Source: Culturomica sp. (lineage in GTDB: Bacteria > Bacteroidota > Bacteroidia > Bacteroidales > Marinifilaceae). From it: a DNA stretch of 62,605 nucleotides. The stretch spans positions 1-62,605 of the forward strand of contig JAISHE010000076.1 of assembly GCA_031262745.1 (NCBI GenBank). Direction: 5' to 3'. This document shows, piece after piece, positions 36,042-45,788 of this stretch. Positions within the stretch are counted from its first letter, which is position 1. Each line of letters starts with the position of its first letter. The notes under the pieces were generated by a model. It was not told the origin of the DNA and did no database searches. It was given only the letters and a program-made list of their open reading frames with translations. A program made the translations under genes and the position numbers.

Positions 36042-36302
36042 ATGGCACATAAGAAAGGAGTCGGTAGTTCTAAGAACGGACGCGAATCGGAAAGTAAACG
36101 ATTAGGAGTGAAAATATGGGGCGGTCAAGCTGTGAAAGCAGGTAATATTATTGTTCGCCAAAGAGGTACGGTACATAATCCGGGTTTAAATGTAGGCATA
36201 GGTAGAGATCACACCTTGTTTGCATTGGTTGACGGTCAAGTTGTTTTCACAAAGAAAAGAAACAACAGATCATACGTTTCCGTAAAGCCTATTGCAGAAT
36301 AA
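36042..36302 (+). CDS. rpmA: Ribosomal protein bL27
   Basis: This 86-residue protein lies near the peptidyl transferase centre. It starts [20 protein letters not shown] and has the [27 protein letters not shown] block. The N terminus begins directly with the mature form, with no cleavable leader of the Firmicutes kind. It forms an operon with rplU and is closed by a terminator. Confidence 0.97.
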   Translation: MAHKKGVGSSKNGRESESKRLGVKIWGGQAVKAGNIIVRQRGTVHNPGLNVGIGRDHTLFALVDGQVVFTKKRNNRSYVSVKPIAE

Positions 36303-36336
36303 ATTTACCAAAATAGATTTTAATTTTTTTTCATAG

Positions 36337-36367
36337 CTCCTGTAAGGAATACTTACGGGAGTTTTTT
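36337..36367 (+). terminator. Terminator of rplU-rpmA
   Basis: CTCCTGTAAG (36337-36346) pairs with CTTACGGGAG (36352-36361) through ten positions with one G-U, a five-base loop and TTTTTT directly after. Confidence 0.9.
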
Positions 36368-36409
36368 GTATTTTTACGCTTCGAAAGCAATTCATAAAAT
36401 TTATATTAT

Positions 36410-37684
36410 ATGTTGAATCTAAAATTTATTCAGGAAAATAAAGATTTTGTCGTAGAACGCTTGGCTGTCAAGAATTTTGATGCCAAAGAAACCGTAGATA
36501 AAATTATCACTTTAGACAATAATCGCAGACAAATGATGGTTGAAACGGAGACAAAACAAGCTTTGATGAACACCATTTCCAAAGAAATCGGCGCATTAAT
36601 GAAAGACGGCGAAAAACATGAAGCTGAAAAAGCCCGACAGGAAACTTTTAAATTAAAAGAAGAAATTGCCGGTCTGTCATCTCAGTTGGCAAAGGTTACG
36701 GATGAATTGAATGAAACTCTGCTGCGCTTACCTAACCTTCCGCATACTTCGGTACCTAAAGGTAAGTCGGAAGCCGATAATGAGATTGTTCGCATTGTTA
36801 CCGATATTCCGCAGAGAAATGATAATGATGTACCTCACTGGGAATTAGCCAAAAAATATAACATTATAGATTTTGAAACAGGAGTGAAGATAACCGGTGC
36901 AGGATTTCCTTTGTACAAAGGTAAAGGTGCAAAATTGCAAAGAGCTTTGATTAATTTCTTTTTGGATGAAAACACAAAAGCCGGATATAACGAGGTGATG
37001 CCTCCTATTATGGTAAATCAGGATTCCGGTTACGGCACAGGTCAATTGCCCGATAAAGACGGTCAAATGTACTATGTGAATGAAGATAAATTATATCTTG
37101 TACCCACAGCGGAAGTCCCTGTTACCAACATTTACAGAGATATGATTCTTGAAGGCGAGCAACTACCGATTAAAAATACTGCCTACACCCCTTGTTTCCG
37201 TCGTGAAGCAGGTTCCTACGGTAAAGATGTTAGAGGATTAAACCGTTTACACCAGTTCGATAAGGTTGAGATTGTTCAAATTACAAAGCCGGAACTGTCA
37301 TACCAAACACTTGATGAAATGGTGAAACACGTGGAAAGTTTGCTCGTCAAGTTGGAATTGCCTTACCGCATTGTGAAACTTTGTGGAGGAGATTTGAGTT
37401 TCACCTCTGCCCTAACCTATGATTTCGAGGTATATTCCAAAGCGCAAGAACGTTGGTTGGAAGTCAGTTCAGTATCTAATTTTGAAGAATTTCAGGCAAA
37501 TCGTCTAAAATTGAGATACAAAGAAAAAGGTGATAAAAGAACTATTACAGCCCACACTTTGAATGGCAGCGCACTGGCTTTACCTCGAATTGTTGCTGCG
37601 TTATTGGAAAATAATCAAACTCCGGAAGGTATCAACCTTCCAAAGGTTTTGCATGCGTTTATGGGGTGCGAAACTATTAATTAA
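36410..37684 (+). CDS. serS: Seryl-tRNA synthetase
   Basis: This 424-residue class II synthetase charges tRNA-Ser. The N-terminal helical arm (about 25-105, rich in Lys and Glu) binds the tRNA long variable arm. Motif 2 is CFRREAGSYGKDVRGLNRLHQFDKVE (in pieces), and motif 3 is near NGSALALPRIVAALLENNQ. The length is normal. The next gene starts at the base after its stop (TAA-ATG), so serS, the TPR gene and the DUF4286 gene run without gaps. Confidence 0.96.
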   Translation: MLNLKFIQENKDFVVERLAVKNFDAKETVDKIITLDNNRRQMMVETETKQALMNTISKEIGALMKDGEKHEAEKARQETFKLKEEIAGLSSQLAKVTDELNETLLRLPNLPHTSVPKGKSEADNEIVRIVTDIPQRNDNDVPHWELAKKYNIIDFETGVKITGAGFPLYKGKGAKLQRALINFFLDENTKAGYNEVMPPIMVNQDSGYGTGQLPDKDGQMYYVNEDKLYLVPTAEVPVTNIYRDMILEGEQLPIKNTAYTPCFRREAGSYGKDVRGLNRLHQFDKVEIVQITKPELSYQTLDEMVKHVESLLVKLELPYRIVKLCGGDLSFTSALTYDFEVYSKAQERWLEVSSVSNFEEFQANRLKLRYKEKGDKRTITAHTLNGSALALPRIVAALLENNQTPEGINLPKVLHAFMGCETIN

Positions 37685-39490
37685 ATGAGATATATTATTG
37701 TTATACTGACATCTATTCTGCTTTTAATCGGCAGTCATAGCATTGCTCAACAAGGTGATGCTCAATTGGCATATCAGTACTATTCCAGAAAAGATTACAG
37801 TAAGGCTGCCGAACTGTTCCTGCAATTGTATGAAAGAACACATTCGAGTCAATATCTGGATTATTACATTATTTCACTGATAAACAATAAGGATTATGAC
37901 AAAGCCGAAGAAAGCTTAACGAAATATTTGAAGGCTAATGCAAATAATAAAGATTATCTTATCAATTTGGGTTACATCTATACACAACAGGGAAAGCAAC
38001 GCAAAGCAGAGGATGCCTATCGCAAGGCTATTGACAAATTGTTACCTAATAACAATGATATTTCAAACACGGCAAACCGTTTTAGAAATGTGCGCGAGTA
38101 CGAATGGGCTAACAGAACGTATTTAAAAGGTCGCTCGCTTTTGAAAAATCCTAAGGCTTACACCATCGAAATCGGTGATAATTACATGTATGACCGTAAC
38201 TACGACGAGATGTTGCAAATCTATTTTGATTATCTCAAAGATAACCCCAATAATTTGAATGTAATTTCCGGAAAGTTGAACACTGCCCGCTACTATGATG
38301 TAAACAACAGCCTTGATTCCATTGTTTGGAGACATCTTAATACTGTTATTTCTCAGGAAAATTATGCACCTGTATTTGACGAACTTGCAGTTAATATGGC
38401 TATTCAAAGAGGTGATTTTAAATCAGCATATAATTTTGCCGAGAAACTTGCTTCAAAAGTAAGCGGTAAGCAAAACGTTTTTATGAATTTAGCTCGCGAA
38501 GCACGCAGGTCGGGACAATATGATATAGCTGTGAATGCTTATAATAAAGTCATTGCTGTCGGAAAAGAACAAAATCCGTTATATCAAGTGGCATCTAAGG
38601 AAATTCTATTCAGTAAATATGAAAAATATGAACAGGAAAAAACTCCTATTGAAAGCTATAGCCGACTTACAGCTGATGATGAACAGTATTTAAACGAATA
38701 TGGCTATGTAAACAGTAATATTGATGCCATAATTTTATTATCGGACATTTACACTTACAAACTTGACAGTGTCAACAAAGCCGACAGCATTTTGCAAAAA
38801 GGTATCACTATTCCTCGTCTTAACGCAGCGCAGATTAACACCTTAAAAACCAAGCGTGCCGATATTTTGGCATTTGGCGACAATCTTTGGGAAGCCACAA
38901 TTTTATATACCCAGATTGAAAAGTCTAATCCCAATAATGACATTGGCTACTCTGCTAAATTGAAAAAGGCTTGGATGGCTTACTATGACGGTGATTTGAT
39001 GTGGGCGAATGCACAATTTTCCGTGCTAAAAGGTGCCACTACCAAATTGATTTCCAATGATGCTATCAGGATAAGTCATTTTATAGGAATGAATTACGTT
39101 CCTGAGGAGGATAATTCTGCTCTTGAAAATTTGGCAAAATGCGAGTATCTTATTTTTAAGCGTAAGTACGATCAAGCCTTATCGGCTTTAGATTCCGTTA
39201 TACAAGATGCTCCTTCCGCAAGTATTTCCGACTACGCACAATTACGCAAAGTTGAAGTGTTACTCAAACAATTTCAGACAGCAAAAGCTATCGACATGCT
39301 TACTGCTTTAAAAGATAGAAGTAGCGAAGTTTATATCAGAGCGGAAGCTATCTACAAACTCGCAGAGTTTGAAAAAAATGCCGACAAAAAAGATGAAGCG
39401 AAGGAACTTTATAGGACACTTATAACCGACTATTCGGGAAGTGTTTACAGTGTGGAAGCCGCACAACTTTATCGCAACTTAGAGAAATAA
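37685..39490 (+). CDS. TPR repeat protein, exported
   Basis: This 601-residue protein has a signal peptide (1-21) and then tandem tetratricopeptide-like helices over most of its length. Examples are QLAYQYYSRKDYSKAAELFLQL, LINLGYIYTQQGKQRKAEDAYRKAI and KDEAKELYRTLITDYSGSVYSVEAAQLY, given in pieces. Such proteins hold together periplasmic or outer-membrane complexes. It is translationally adjacent to both serS and the DUF4286 gene (no intergenic base). The binding partner is unknown. Confidence 0.8.
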   Translation: MRYIIVILTSILLLIGSHSIAQQGDAQLAYQYYSRKDYSKAAELFLQLYERTHSSQYLDYYIISLINNKDYDKAEESLTKYLKANANNKDYLINLGYIYTQQGKQRKAEDAYRKAIDKLLPNNNDISNTANRFRNVREYEWANRTYLKGRSLLKNPKAYTIEIGDNYMYDRNYDEMLQIYFDYLKDNPNNLNVISGKLNTARYYDVNNSLDSIVWRHLNTVISQENYAPVFDELAVNMAIQRGDFKSAYNFAEKLASKVSGKQNVFMNLAREARRSGQYDIAVNAYNKVIAVGKEQNPLYQVASKEILFSKYEKYEQEKTPIESYSRLTADDEQYLNEYGYVNSNIDAIILLSDIYTYKLDSVNKADSILQKGITIPRLNAAQINTLKTKRADILAFGDNLWEATILYTQIEKSNPNNDIGYSAKLKKAWMAYYDGDLMWANAQFSVLKGATTKLISNDAIRISHFIGMNYVPEEDNSALENLAKCEYLIFKRKYDQALSALDSVIQDAPSASISDYAQLRKVEVLLKQFQTAKAIDMLTALKDRSSEVYIRAEAIYKLAEFEKNADKKDEAKELYRTLITDYSGSVYSVEAAQLYRNLEK

Positions 39491-39793
39491 ATGAGAACTA
39501 TCCACAACACCACTTTTATAGTGAATCCGGAAATCGAAGATGAATGGATTAAATTTGTCAATAAAGACTACGTTTCTATGCTTGCACAACACAACATTGT
39601 TAAAGATATAATTTTCAGCAAAGTTTCGATTGACCAGCCGGAAGGTAATACTTATTCTTTGCAAATAGTTTTTCATGATAAAGATGTGCCGCAACAATTT
39701 TATGACGAACTACTGCCCTACTTTGAGGGGAAATTGCTGCAACACTACAAAGATCGTTATCTTTGTTTTTCTTCACTACTCCATGAATTGTAA
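39491..39793 (+). CDS. DUF4286 family protein
   Basis: This 100-residue ferredoxin-fold-like protein has the family frame: a strand MRTIHNTTFIVNPEIEDEW at the start and a C-terminal YKDRYLCFSSLLHEL. DUF4286 is widespread in Bacteroidota and has no proven function. It starts directly at the end of the TPR gene and precedes ruvC by 15 bases. Confidence 0.85.
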   Translation: MRTIHNTTFIVNPEIEDEWIKFVNKDYVSMLAQHNIVKDIIFSKVSIDQPEGNTYSLQIVFHDKDVPQQFYDELLPYFEGKLLQHYKDRYLCFSSLLHEL

Positions 39794-39808
39794 AAACAAC
39801 GGATTAGC

Positions 39809-40360
39809 ATGGAAAAAATAATCATGGGTATTGATCCGGGAACTAATTTTATGGGATATGCCGTTATTCGCACAAACGGTGGTCAACGCCCGTTATTGCT
39901 GGTATCGGGAGTTTTGGATATGAACAAAATAGATGATCCTTACATAAAGTTGCAACGCATTTTCAAACGTACAATACAAATTATTGATTCCTATCATCCT
40001 GATGAATTGGCGATTGAAGCACAATTCTTCGGTAAAAACATACAGTCGATGTTGAAACTCGGCAGAGCGCAAGGCGTGGCTATTGCAGCGGCATTGGAAC
40101 GCAATATACCTATTTTTGAATATGCTCCTAAAAAAATCAAAATGAGCGTAACAGGTTGCGGTACGGCTTCAAAAGAACAGGTTGCGGTTCTACTTGAAAA
40201 GTTCATTGAAATTCAACGTAGCAGTAAGAATATGGACGAAACGGATGCTATTGCAATAGCCTTTTGTCATCATATTCAAGGTTCATTACCAACCTCAGGC
40301 AGTTCAAAAGCTAAAAGTTGGAGCGATTATGTCAAAAAAAATCCGGAGAAAATTGTTTAA
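39809..40360 (+). CDS. ruvC: Holliday junction resolvase RuvC
   Basis: This 183-residue endonuclease resolves four-way junctions made by RuvAB. The acidic site is built from Asp9 in MGIDPGTN, the Glu in EAQFFGKN and the Asp pair in MDETDAIAIAFCHH. The length is normal. It forms one run with DUF4286 and the glsA gene, which begins two bases later. Confidence 0.95.
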   Translation: MEKIIMGIDPGTNFMGYAVIRTNGGQRPLLLVSGVLDMNKIDDPYIKLQRIFKRTIQIIDSYHPDELAIEAQFFGKNIQSMLKLGRAQGVAIAAALERNIPIFEYAPKKIKMSVTGCGTASKEQVAVLLEKFIEIQRSSKNMDETDAIAIAFCHHIQGSLPTSGSSKAKSWSDYVKKNPEKIV

Positions 40361-40362
40361 AT

Positions 40363-41196
40363 ATGGAAAATGTCGACAATACATTGAAACCCATACATAT
40401 CGACAAAGTTTTTGAAAGCAAAAATCCTAAACTTGCACGCAGGATACCTGCATTTGTATTTAATAAACTTAAAAGTATCATCTGCGAAGACAAAATCAAC
40501 GATTTTATATCCAAATACGGTGAACGCAAAGGTATTGAGTTTGCCGATGCGGTCGTCGAATACCTTGATTTAAAGTTAGAAATCAAAGGAAAAGAAAATC
40601 TTCCTCCGGCAAACGGACGCTATATTTTCGTTTCCAATCATCCGCTCGGAGGTCCCGACGGTATTGCTCTGATTTCTTTTCTCGGCAAATATTATCAGGA
40701 TATTAAATTTCCGGTGAATGACATTCTACTCAACTTAAAAAATCTCAATAATGTTTTTCTACCGGTGAATAAACACGGTCGTATGTCGAAAGATGCCGTG
40801 AAAAATATTGAACAGGCATACGCTTCGGATTCACAGATGATTATGTTTCCCGCCGGTTTGTGCAGTCGCAAAATCAAAGGGGAAATTGTAGATTTGAAAT
40901 GGCAGAAGAACTTCGTTAGTGAAGCAATCAAACACCAACGAGACATCGTACCTATATTTATAAGCGGCAGAAATTCCGATTTTTTCTACAATCTGTCCAA
41001 TCTAAGAAAGAAGTTAAAAGTCAAAGCAAATATTGAAATGCTTTGGCTGCCAAAAGAAACATTTGATAAGCAAGGAGAACGGTTAGTTATTTCTATCGGT
41101 AAGCCCATACATTGGCAATCATTGGACAAAAGTAAAAAGTCGCAAGAATGGGCTGATGAAATAAGAGAATATACTTACCGCAACCTGAAAATTTAA
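40363..41196 (+). CDS. glsA: GlsA, O-acyltransferase of glycine-lipid synthesis
   Basis: From the ATG at 40363 this is a 277-residue acyltransferase of the PlsC type. The HX5D box NHPLGGPDG lies at 92-100 (the classical family has HX4D), followed by FPAGLCSRK. In Bacteroides thetaiotaomicron glsA and glsB make N-acyl O-acyloxyacyl glycine lipids, and the next gene is a clear glsB. GlsA adds the second acyl group to the N-acyl glycine made by GlsB. The longer frame from 40318 overlaps ruvC and is rejected. Confidence 0.88.
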   Translation: MENVDNTLKPIHIDKVFESKNPKLARRIPAFVFNKLKSIICEDKINDFISKYGERKGIEFADAVVEYLDLKLEIKGKENLPPANGRYIFVSNHPLGGPDGIALISFLGKYYQDIKFPVNDILLNLKNLNNVFLPVNKHGRMSKDAVKNIEQAYASDSQMIMFPAGLCSRKIKGEIVDLKWQKNFVSEAIKHQRDIVPIFISGRNSDFFYNLSNLRKKLKVKANIEMLWLPKETFDKQGERLVISIGKPIHWQSLDKSKKSQEWADEIREYTYRNLKI

Positions 41197-41199
41197 GTT

Positions 41200-41207
41200 T
41201 ATATTTG
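41200..41207 (+). promoter_or_regulatory. Candidate -7 box for glsB
   Basis: TATATTTG matches TAnnTTTG and lies just after the glsA stop, 35 bases before the glsB ATG. It would allow glsB to be expressed separately. No good -33 box is seen. Confidence 0.45.
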
Positions 41208-41241
41208 CATAGTCGTTAAAATGCAATCTTATTAAAATTTT

Positions 41242-42192
41242 ATGCAGCCAATAATTTATCCTGTCGAAAAAAACAAACTTTTGGAAGAGTTGACGGAAAA
41301 CCTATTTGTGAGAAAAACCAATAAAGTAGGTAACGAAATATATATATTCAATGCTCATGAATGTCCTAATCTCATGAAAGAAGTGGGACGCATAAGAGAA
41401 TTGACTTTCCGCTCAGCCGGCGGTGGCACAGGTAAAGAAATCGACATCGATGAATTTGACGTATCTCCGGAATCTCCTTATCAGCAGCTGATTGTGTGGG
41501 ATCCTAAGGAACAGGAGATTATTGGTGGCTACCGATATATTCTTTGCAATGATCTTTCTCTTAATAAAGACGGCGAACCCGACCTTGCTACTACGGAATT
41601 ATTCAAGTTTTCTGCCGAATTTAAAGAAGATTACCTTCCTTATATGATAGAACTCGGTCGCTCGTTCATTCATCCGCTCTACCAATCGACCAAAATGGGA
41701 CGTAAATCACTTTTTGCGTTGGATAATCTTTGGGACGGACTCGGTTCACTTATGGTTGATTTCCCCGAAGTGAAATACTTTTTCGGTAAAGTTACAATGT
41801 ATACAAGTTTCAACATAGAAGCAAGAAATCTGATACTCTATTTTATGAGAAAATATTTCAATGATACCGACAAACTTGTATATCCTATTAACTCTTTGGA
41901 AATACATTTGGATGATAAAAAAATGGAAAGTATTTTCACAGGTTTCACCTATGATGAAAATTATCGCATACTTTCAAAAAATGTAAGAAATCTCGGTGAA
42001 AATATTCCTCCGTTAGTGAATGCCTACATGAGCCTGTCTCCTTCGATGAAAATGTTCGGCACATCAATAAATCCGGGCTTTGGAGGTGTTGAAGAAACAG
42101 CTATTCTATTAAAGATCTCGGATATTTACGAAACCAAAAAGAATCGCCACATATCAAATTATATTCCTCGCTTACTTAAACGCAAGTTCTAA
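41242..42192 (+). CDS. glsB: GlsB, glycine N-acyltransferase
   Basis: This 316-residue GNAT-like N-acyltransferase (hemolysin/OlsB-type) attaches a 3-hydroxy acyl chain to glycine. Typical blocks are GRIRELTFRSAGGGTG (about 49-64), IIGGYRYILCN, MIELGRSFIHPLYQ and WDGLGSLMVDFP. With glsA it makes glycine lipids, a Bacteroidales membrane class needed for stress fitness in B. thetaiotaomicron. It is convergent with lepB, and the two stop regions overlap by four bases. Confidence 0.9.
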   Translation: MQPIIYPVEKNKLLEELTENLFVRKTNKVGNEIYIFNAHECPNLMKEVGRIRELTFRSAGGGTGKEIDIDEFDVSPESPYQQLIVWDPKEQEIIGGYRYILCNDLSLNKDGEPDLATTELFKFSAEFKEDYLPYMIELGRSFIHPLYQSTKMGRKSLFALDNLWDGLGSLMVDFPEVKYFFGKVTMYTSFNIEARNLILYFMRKYFNDTDKLVYPINSLEIHLDDKKMESIFTGFTYDENYRILSKNVRNLGENIPPLVNAYMSLSPSMKMFGTSINPGFGGVEETAILLKISDIYETKKNRHISNYIPRLLKRKF

Positions 42193-43577
42193 ATAAACTT
42201 AAACAACCTTCTCCATCGAATATTCTTGGGAAAAGAATAATCACTGTCTAAGGAAAGCCAAATAAACGATGCTTTACCTACGACGTGATCTTCCGGTACA
42301 AAACCAAAATAACGGGAATCGGCTGAACGATGACGATTGTCTCCCATCATCCAAAAATAATCCATTTTAAATGTATAACTGTCGGCAGGTTTACCGTTTA
42401 TGTAAATCACATTATCATTTATTGCAAGTACATTTTCCTCATACACATCAATAATTCTTTCATAAAAAGGTAGATTCTCCGGTGTAAGCGAAACGGTAAC
42501 TCCTTTTTTAGGTACATACATCGGACCGAAATTGTCCACATTCCAACGATAGTTATCACTAAAAGGAAAAATATCCGGATTATATCCCTTATTCGACACT
42601 CTTTCTACCTCTTGTATATTAGGATATTTTTTCAATTTCCCCAGCATTTCAGATGTCATAGGCAACACATAGGCATTATTTGAAATCATACCGAAATCAT
42701 CGTAAGAAATACCTAAATCATCTTTTAAACGCTTTTTATTTAAAGGTATTCCGTTAGTCTTTACAACATAATCATATTGCAAACCTTCATACGTATCTTC
42801 TTTTATGCCATTGACATACAAAACACCATTCTTTAATTGCAATGTATCACCGGGCATTCCTACTCCTCTTTTGATGTAGTTTTCTCTTTTATCAACCGGT
42901 CTCGACACAATTTTATAACGCTTTCTCATCATTTCACGTGCCAAGTTTTCTGCTTCTTTCATTGATACGCCGGATTTACCTTTTGCATGCCATTGTTGCA
43001 ACATAGCACGGGCAGAAGTGCGAAGCTGCGAATAATAATCGGGGTTTTCATATCCAAGCGGCACTGTATCACCCGCAGGGAAGTTGAAAACCATAATGTC
43101 ATTCCTTTTTATTTCCGACAAACCGGCAATTCTTCTGTAATCCCAATGAATAGCTTCGGAATAAGGTTTAAGATCCGGAGCAAGAGGCATTTTATTATGA
43201 GTGAACGGCAAAGCCAAAGGAGTGTTCGGTAGTTTAGGACCGTAAGCCACCTTGCTCACAAACAGGTAATCACCGACAAGCATAGTCTTCTCCATTGATG
43301 ATGTGGGAATGGTGTAAGCCTCAAACAAAAACATACGAATTAATGTGGCACCGATAACGGCAAATATGATTGCATCAATCCACTCAACGGTTTTGGTTTG
43401 ACGTTCCACATCCTTCTTCTTCCAAAATGCCCAATGCACTTTCTTGGTAATATACACATCAAAAATAATCGGTAGCAAAAGCAGCAACCACCAACATTCT
43501 ACCCAAATTATCCATAAAAGGCAAATTGTTCCAACTATGCCGAATTTAACCCATTTGTTCCTCAATAACTCTCTCAT
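42189..43577 (-). CDS. lepB: Signal peptidase I
   Basis: This 462-residue membrane peptidase removes signal peptides. There are two or three membrane helices in the first 85 residues. The catalytic serine is Ser94 (TSSME) and the lysine is Lys236 (YIKRGVGMPGD), with the late box MMGDNRHRSADSRYFG. A long stretch lies between the serine and lysine boxes (about 115-230), as usual in Bacteroidota LepB and unlike the 324-residue E. coli enzyme. It is the last gene of aroQ-pyk-dapB-lepB. Confidence 0.95.
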   Translation of the reverse strand: MRELLRNKWVKFGIVGTICLLWIIWVECWWLLLLLPIIFDVYITKKVHWAFWKKKDVERQTKTVEWIDAIIFAVIGATLIRMFLFEAYTIPTSSMEKTMLVGDYLFVSKVAYGPKLPNTPLALPFTHNKMPLAPDLKPYSEAIHWDYRRIAGLSEIKRNDIMVFNFPAGDTVPLGYENPDYYSQLRTSARAMLQQWHAKGKSGVSMKEAENLAREMMRKRYKIVSRPVDKRENYIKRGVGMPGDTLQLKNGVLYVNGIKEDTYEGLQYDYVVKTNGIPLNKKRLKDDLGISYDDFGMISNNAYVLPMTSEMLGKLKKYPNIQEVERVSNKGYNPDIFPFSDNYRWNVDNFGPMYVPKKGVTVSLTPENLPFYERIIDVYEENVLAINDNVIYINGKPADSYTFKMDYFWMMGDNRHRSADSRYFGFVPEDHVVGKASFIWLSLDSDYSFPKNIRWRRLFKFI

Positions 43578-43584
43578 ATCAAAT

Positions 43585-44316
43585 TTATTTCATAATATCT
43601 TCCATACCGAAAACTCCATGCCTTCCTTTCATAAACTCCGCTGCTATCACGGCTCCCAAAGCAAATCCTTCCCTCGAATATGCCTCGTGTTTAATTGTGA
43701 TCTCATCAACAGATGAACGATAAGTAACCACATGCGTGCCCGGCACCTCTCCTTCTCTCGAAGCCGTAACAGGTAATACATCATTCGAGTGAGAAGAATG
43801 GTCGTTCTCTTTCTCTTTTAACTTCCATGAATTGTATTTTGAATTGTTGCCGACAATATCGTTTAATACACTAATTGCCGTGCCGCTCGGAGCATCCAAC
43901 TTGTGTACATGGTGAATCTCTTCCACTTCGGCAGAATATTCATGGAAATTATCCATCATTTTTGCCAACTCACGATTGAGTCGAAAAAACAGATTTACTC
44001 CTATGCTGAAATTGGAGGCATAAAAAAATCCTCCCGATTTTTCGTTACATGCTTCCACTACCTCATCCCAACGTTCCAACCATCCTGTGGTGCCGGAAAC
44101 CACAGGTACTCCCGTTTCAAAACACCATTTATAATTGTCTACCGCAGCGGAAGGAACAGAAAAATCTATTGCCGCATCCGCCTTTTTCAATTCATTCGTA
44201 TAATCATCCTTTGTTTCGCCGGCATCAATTTTCAAAATCACTTCATGACCTCTTGCCAAAGCAATCTTTTCTATTGCCTTACCCATTTTACCGTATCCCA
44301 ACAAAGCTATTTTCAT
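43585..44316 (-). CDS. dapB: 4-hydroxy-tetrahydrodipicolinate reductase
   Basis: This 243-residue NAD(P)H-dependent enzyme of lysine and diaminopimelate synthesis has the GYGKMGKAIE dinucleotide motif at the N terminus. The catalytic EEIHHVHKLDAPSGTA block has the His-His pair and the Lys, and SGTTGW is also present. The compact size is normal for Bacteroidota. It lies between pyk (4-base gap) and lepB (7-base gap) in one transcript. Confidence 0.95.
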   Translation of the reverse strand: MKIALLGYGKMGKAIEKIALARGHEVILKIDAGETKDDYTNELKKADAAIDFSVPSAAVDNYKWCFETGVPVVSGTTGWLERWDEVVEACNEKSGGFFYASNFSIGVNLFFRLNRELAKMMDNFHEYSAEVEEIHHVHKLDAPSGTAISVLNDIVGNNSKYNSWKLKEKENDHSSHSNDVLPVTASREGEVPGTHVVTYRSSVDEITIKHEAYSREGFALGAVIAAEFMKGRHGVFGMEDIMK

Positions 44317-44320
44317 CGTC

Positions 44321-45754
44321 TTACAACCACCCTTTTATAGGTTTCTTTGCTTTAAGTTGAATATCCTCTATCTTACAAACTTCAATAAAAGATGCACCCT
44401 TCATAGAACCGAAACTACCTCCTATGATAATTATATAATCCTCCGGTTGGAAACCTTCTTTTATCAACACCTTCGGTATATCGTTTATAAATTCGTCCCG
44501 AGATTCGGGCTTTTCCGTAAAATACGGATGCACACCGTAGGAAAGTGCCAACTGTCGCTTCACTCTCTCGCAATAGCAACGTGCATAAACCGTCTTACCA
44601 CCTCTAAATGCGGAAAGATAACGGGCGGTGCGACCGTTCAATGTGTCAACCACAACGGCTTTAATCGGCAGTATCAATGTCAATCTGACGGCAACGCGCG
44701 CAAGTGCTACGGTTACCTCATTATCTATGCGCACAAGTTGACGATTTACGTCAAAGTTACCCACCGACTCATTCGCCTCAACTATGCGTGCCATCGTTTG
44801 TACCGATTCAAGCGGAAAATCTCCGTAAGCCGTTTCACCGCTTAACATAACCGCATCGGTACCCATAAATACGGCACTTGCAATATCGCCCACTTCTGCT
44901 CTCGTGGGACGCGGATGGTCGAGCATGGATTGCAACATTTGCGTGGCAACAATCACAGGCTTCTTACTTTCGATACATTTTTTTACAATATAATTCTGCA
45001 CCTGAGGTATGCGCTCGGCACTGATTTCAATTGCCAAATCACCACGCGCAACCATAACGCCGTAGGCATGATCCAAAATCTCATCCAAATTATCTATACC
45101 CTCCTGATTTTCGATCTTAGCAATGATTTTAATTTTGCTTGCATGAGCATCAAGAATTTCCTGTATTGCCATCACATCATCCTTATTTCTAACAAAAGAG
45201 TGGGCAATGAAATCAATATCATGTTTGATTGCAAAATCTATAAATGCTTTATCCTTATCGTTCAATGAATTTAAACGGAACGAACTACCCGGTACATTTA
45301 TGCTCTTTTTGTCTTTGAGAAAGCCGTTATTGCAGGCTTCTATTTTCAGCAAATCGGGCAATTGTTCAACAACAACAAATTCAATGTCGCCGTCATCTAC
45401 AAAAATATGATAACCTTCCTTTATTTCCTGTGGGAATTTCGCATACGAAACATGTACAAGCGGTTCATATCCCGTGAGTTCATCATTGCCGGTCATGTAT
45501 AAAACATCCCCTTTTTTCACTTCTATCGGTTGCGAAATAAGTTTTGTCCTTATCTCAGGACCTTTCGTATCTATGAGTAATGCAACATCTTCCGAAACGG
45601 AACGCACAATTTCCACAATCTTTGCCGCCTCGTCTAATGATTGATGAGCCGTGTTCATACGAAACACATCAACTCCCGCATCCACCATTTTTTTTATCAT
45701 TTCCGGCTGGCTTATCTTAAATGAAATAGTGGCTACTATCTTCGTTCTTTTCAT
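44321..45754 (-). CDS. pyk: Pyruvate kinase
   Basis: This 477-residue glycolytic enzyme transfers phosphate from PEP to ADP. The N-terminal TIM barrel shows DAGVDVFRMNTAHQS, DTKGPEIRTK, the B domain, and the motif IKIIAKIENQEGIDNLDEIL with the active-site Lys. VMVARGDLAIEI and MLQSMLDHPRPTRAEVGDIA follow. The C-terminal domain is present. It is the second gene of the aroQ-pyk-dapB-lepB unit. Confidence 0.96.
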   Translation of the reverse strand: MKRTKIVATISFKISQPEMIKKMVDAGVDVFRMNTAHQSLDEAAKIVEIVRSVSEDVALLIDTKGPEIRTKLISQPIEVKKGDVLYMTGNDELTGYEPLVHVSYAKFPQEIKEGYHIFVDDGDIEFVVVEQLPDLLKIEACNNGFLKDKKSINVPGSSFRLNSLNDKDKAFIDFAIKHDIDFIAHSFVRNKDDVMAIQEILDAHASKIKIIAKIENQEGIDNLDEILDHAYGVMVARGDLAIEISAERIPQVQNYIVKKCIESKKPVIVATQMLQSMLDHPRPTRAEVGDIASAVFMGTDAVMLSGETAYGDFPLESVQTMARIVEANESVGNFDVNRQLVRIDNEVTVALARVAVRLTLILPIKAVVVDTLNGRTARYLSAFRGGKTVYARCYCERVKRQLALSYGVHPYFTEKPESRDEFINDIPKVLIKEGFQPEDYIIIIGGSFGSMKGASFIEVCKIEDIQLKAKKPIKGWL

Positions 45755-45788
45755 AAATGCTCTACGTATTGTTAGGCTGCAAAAGTAA

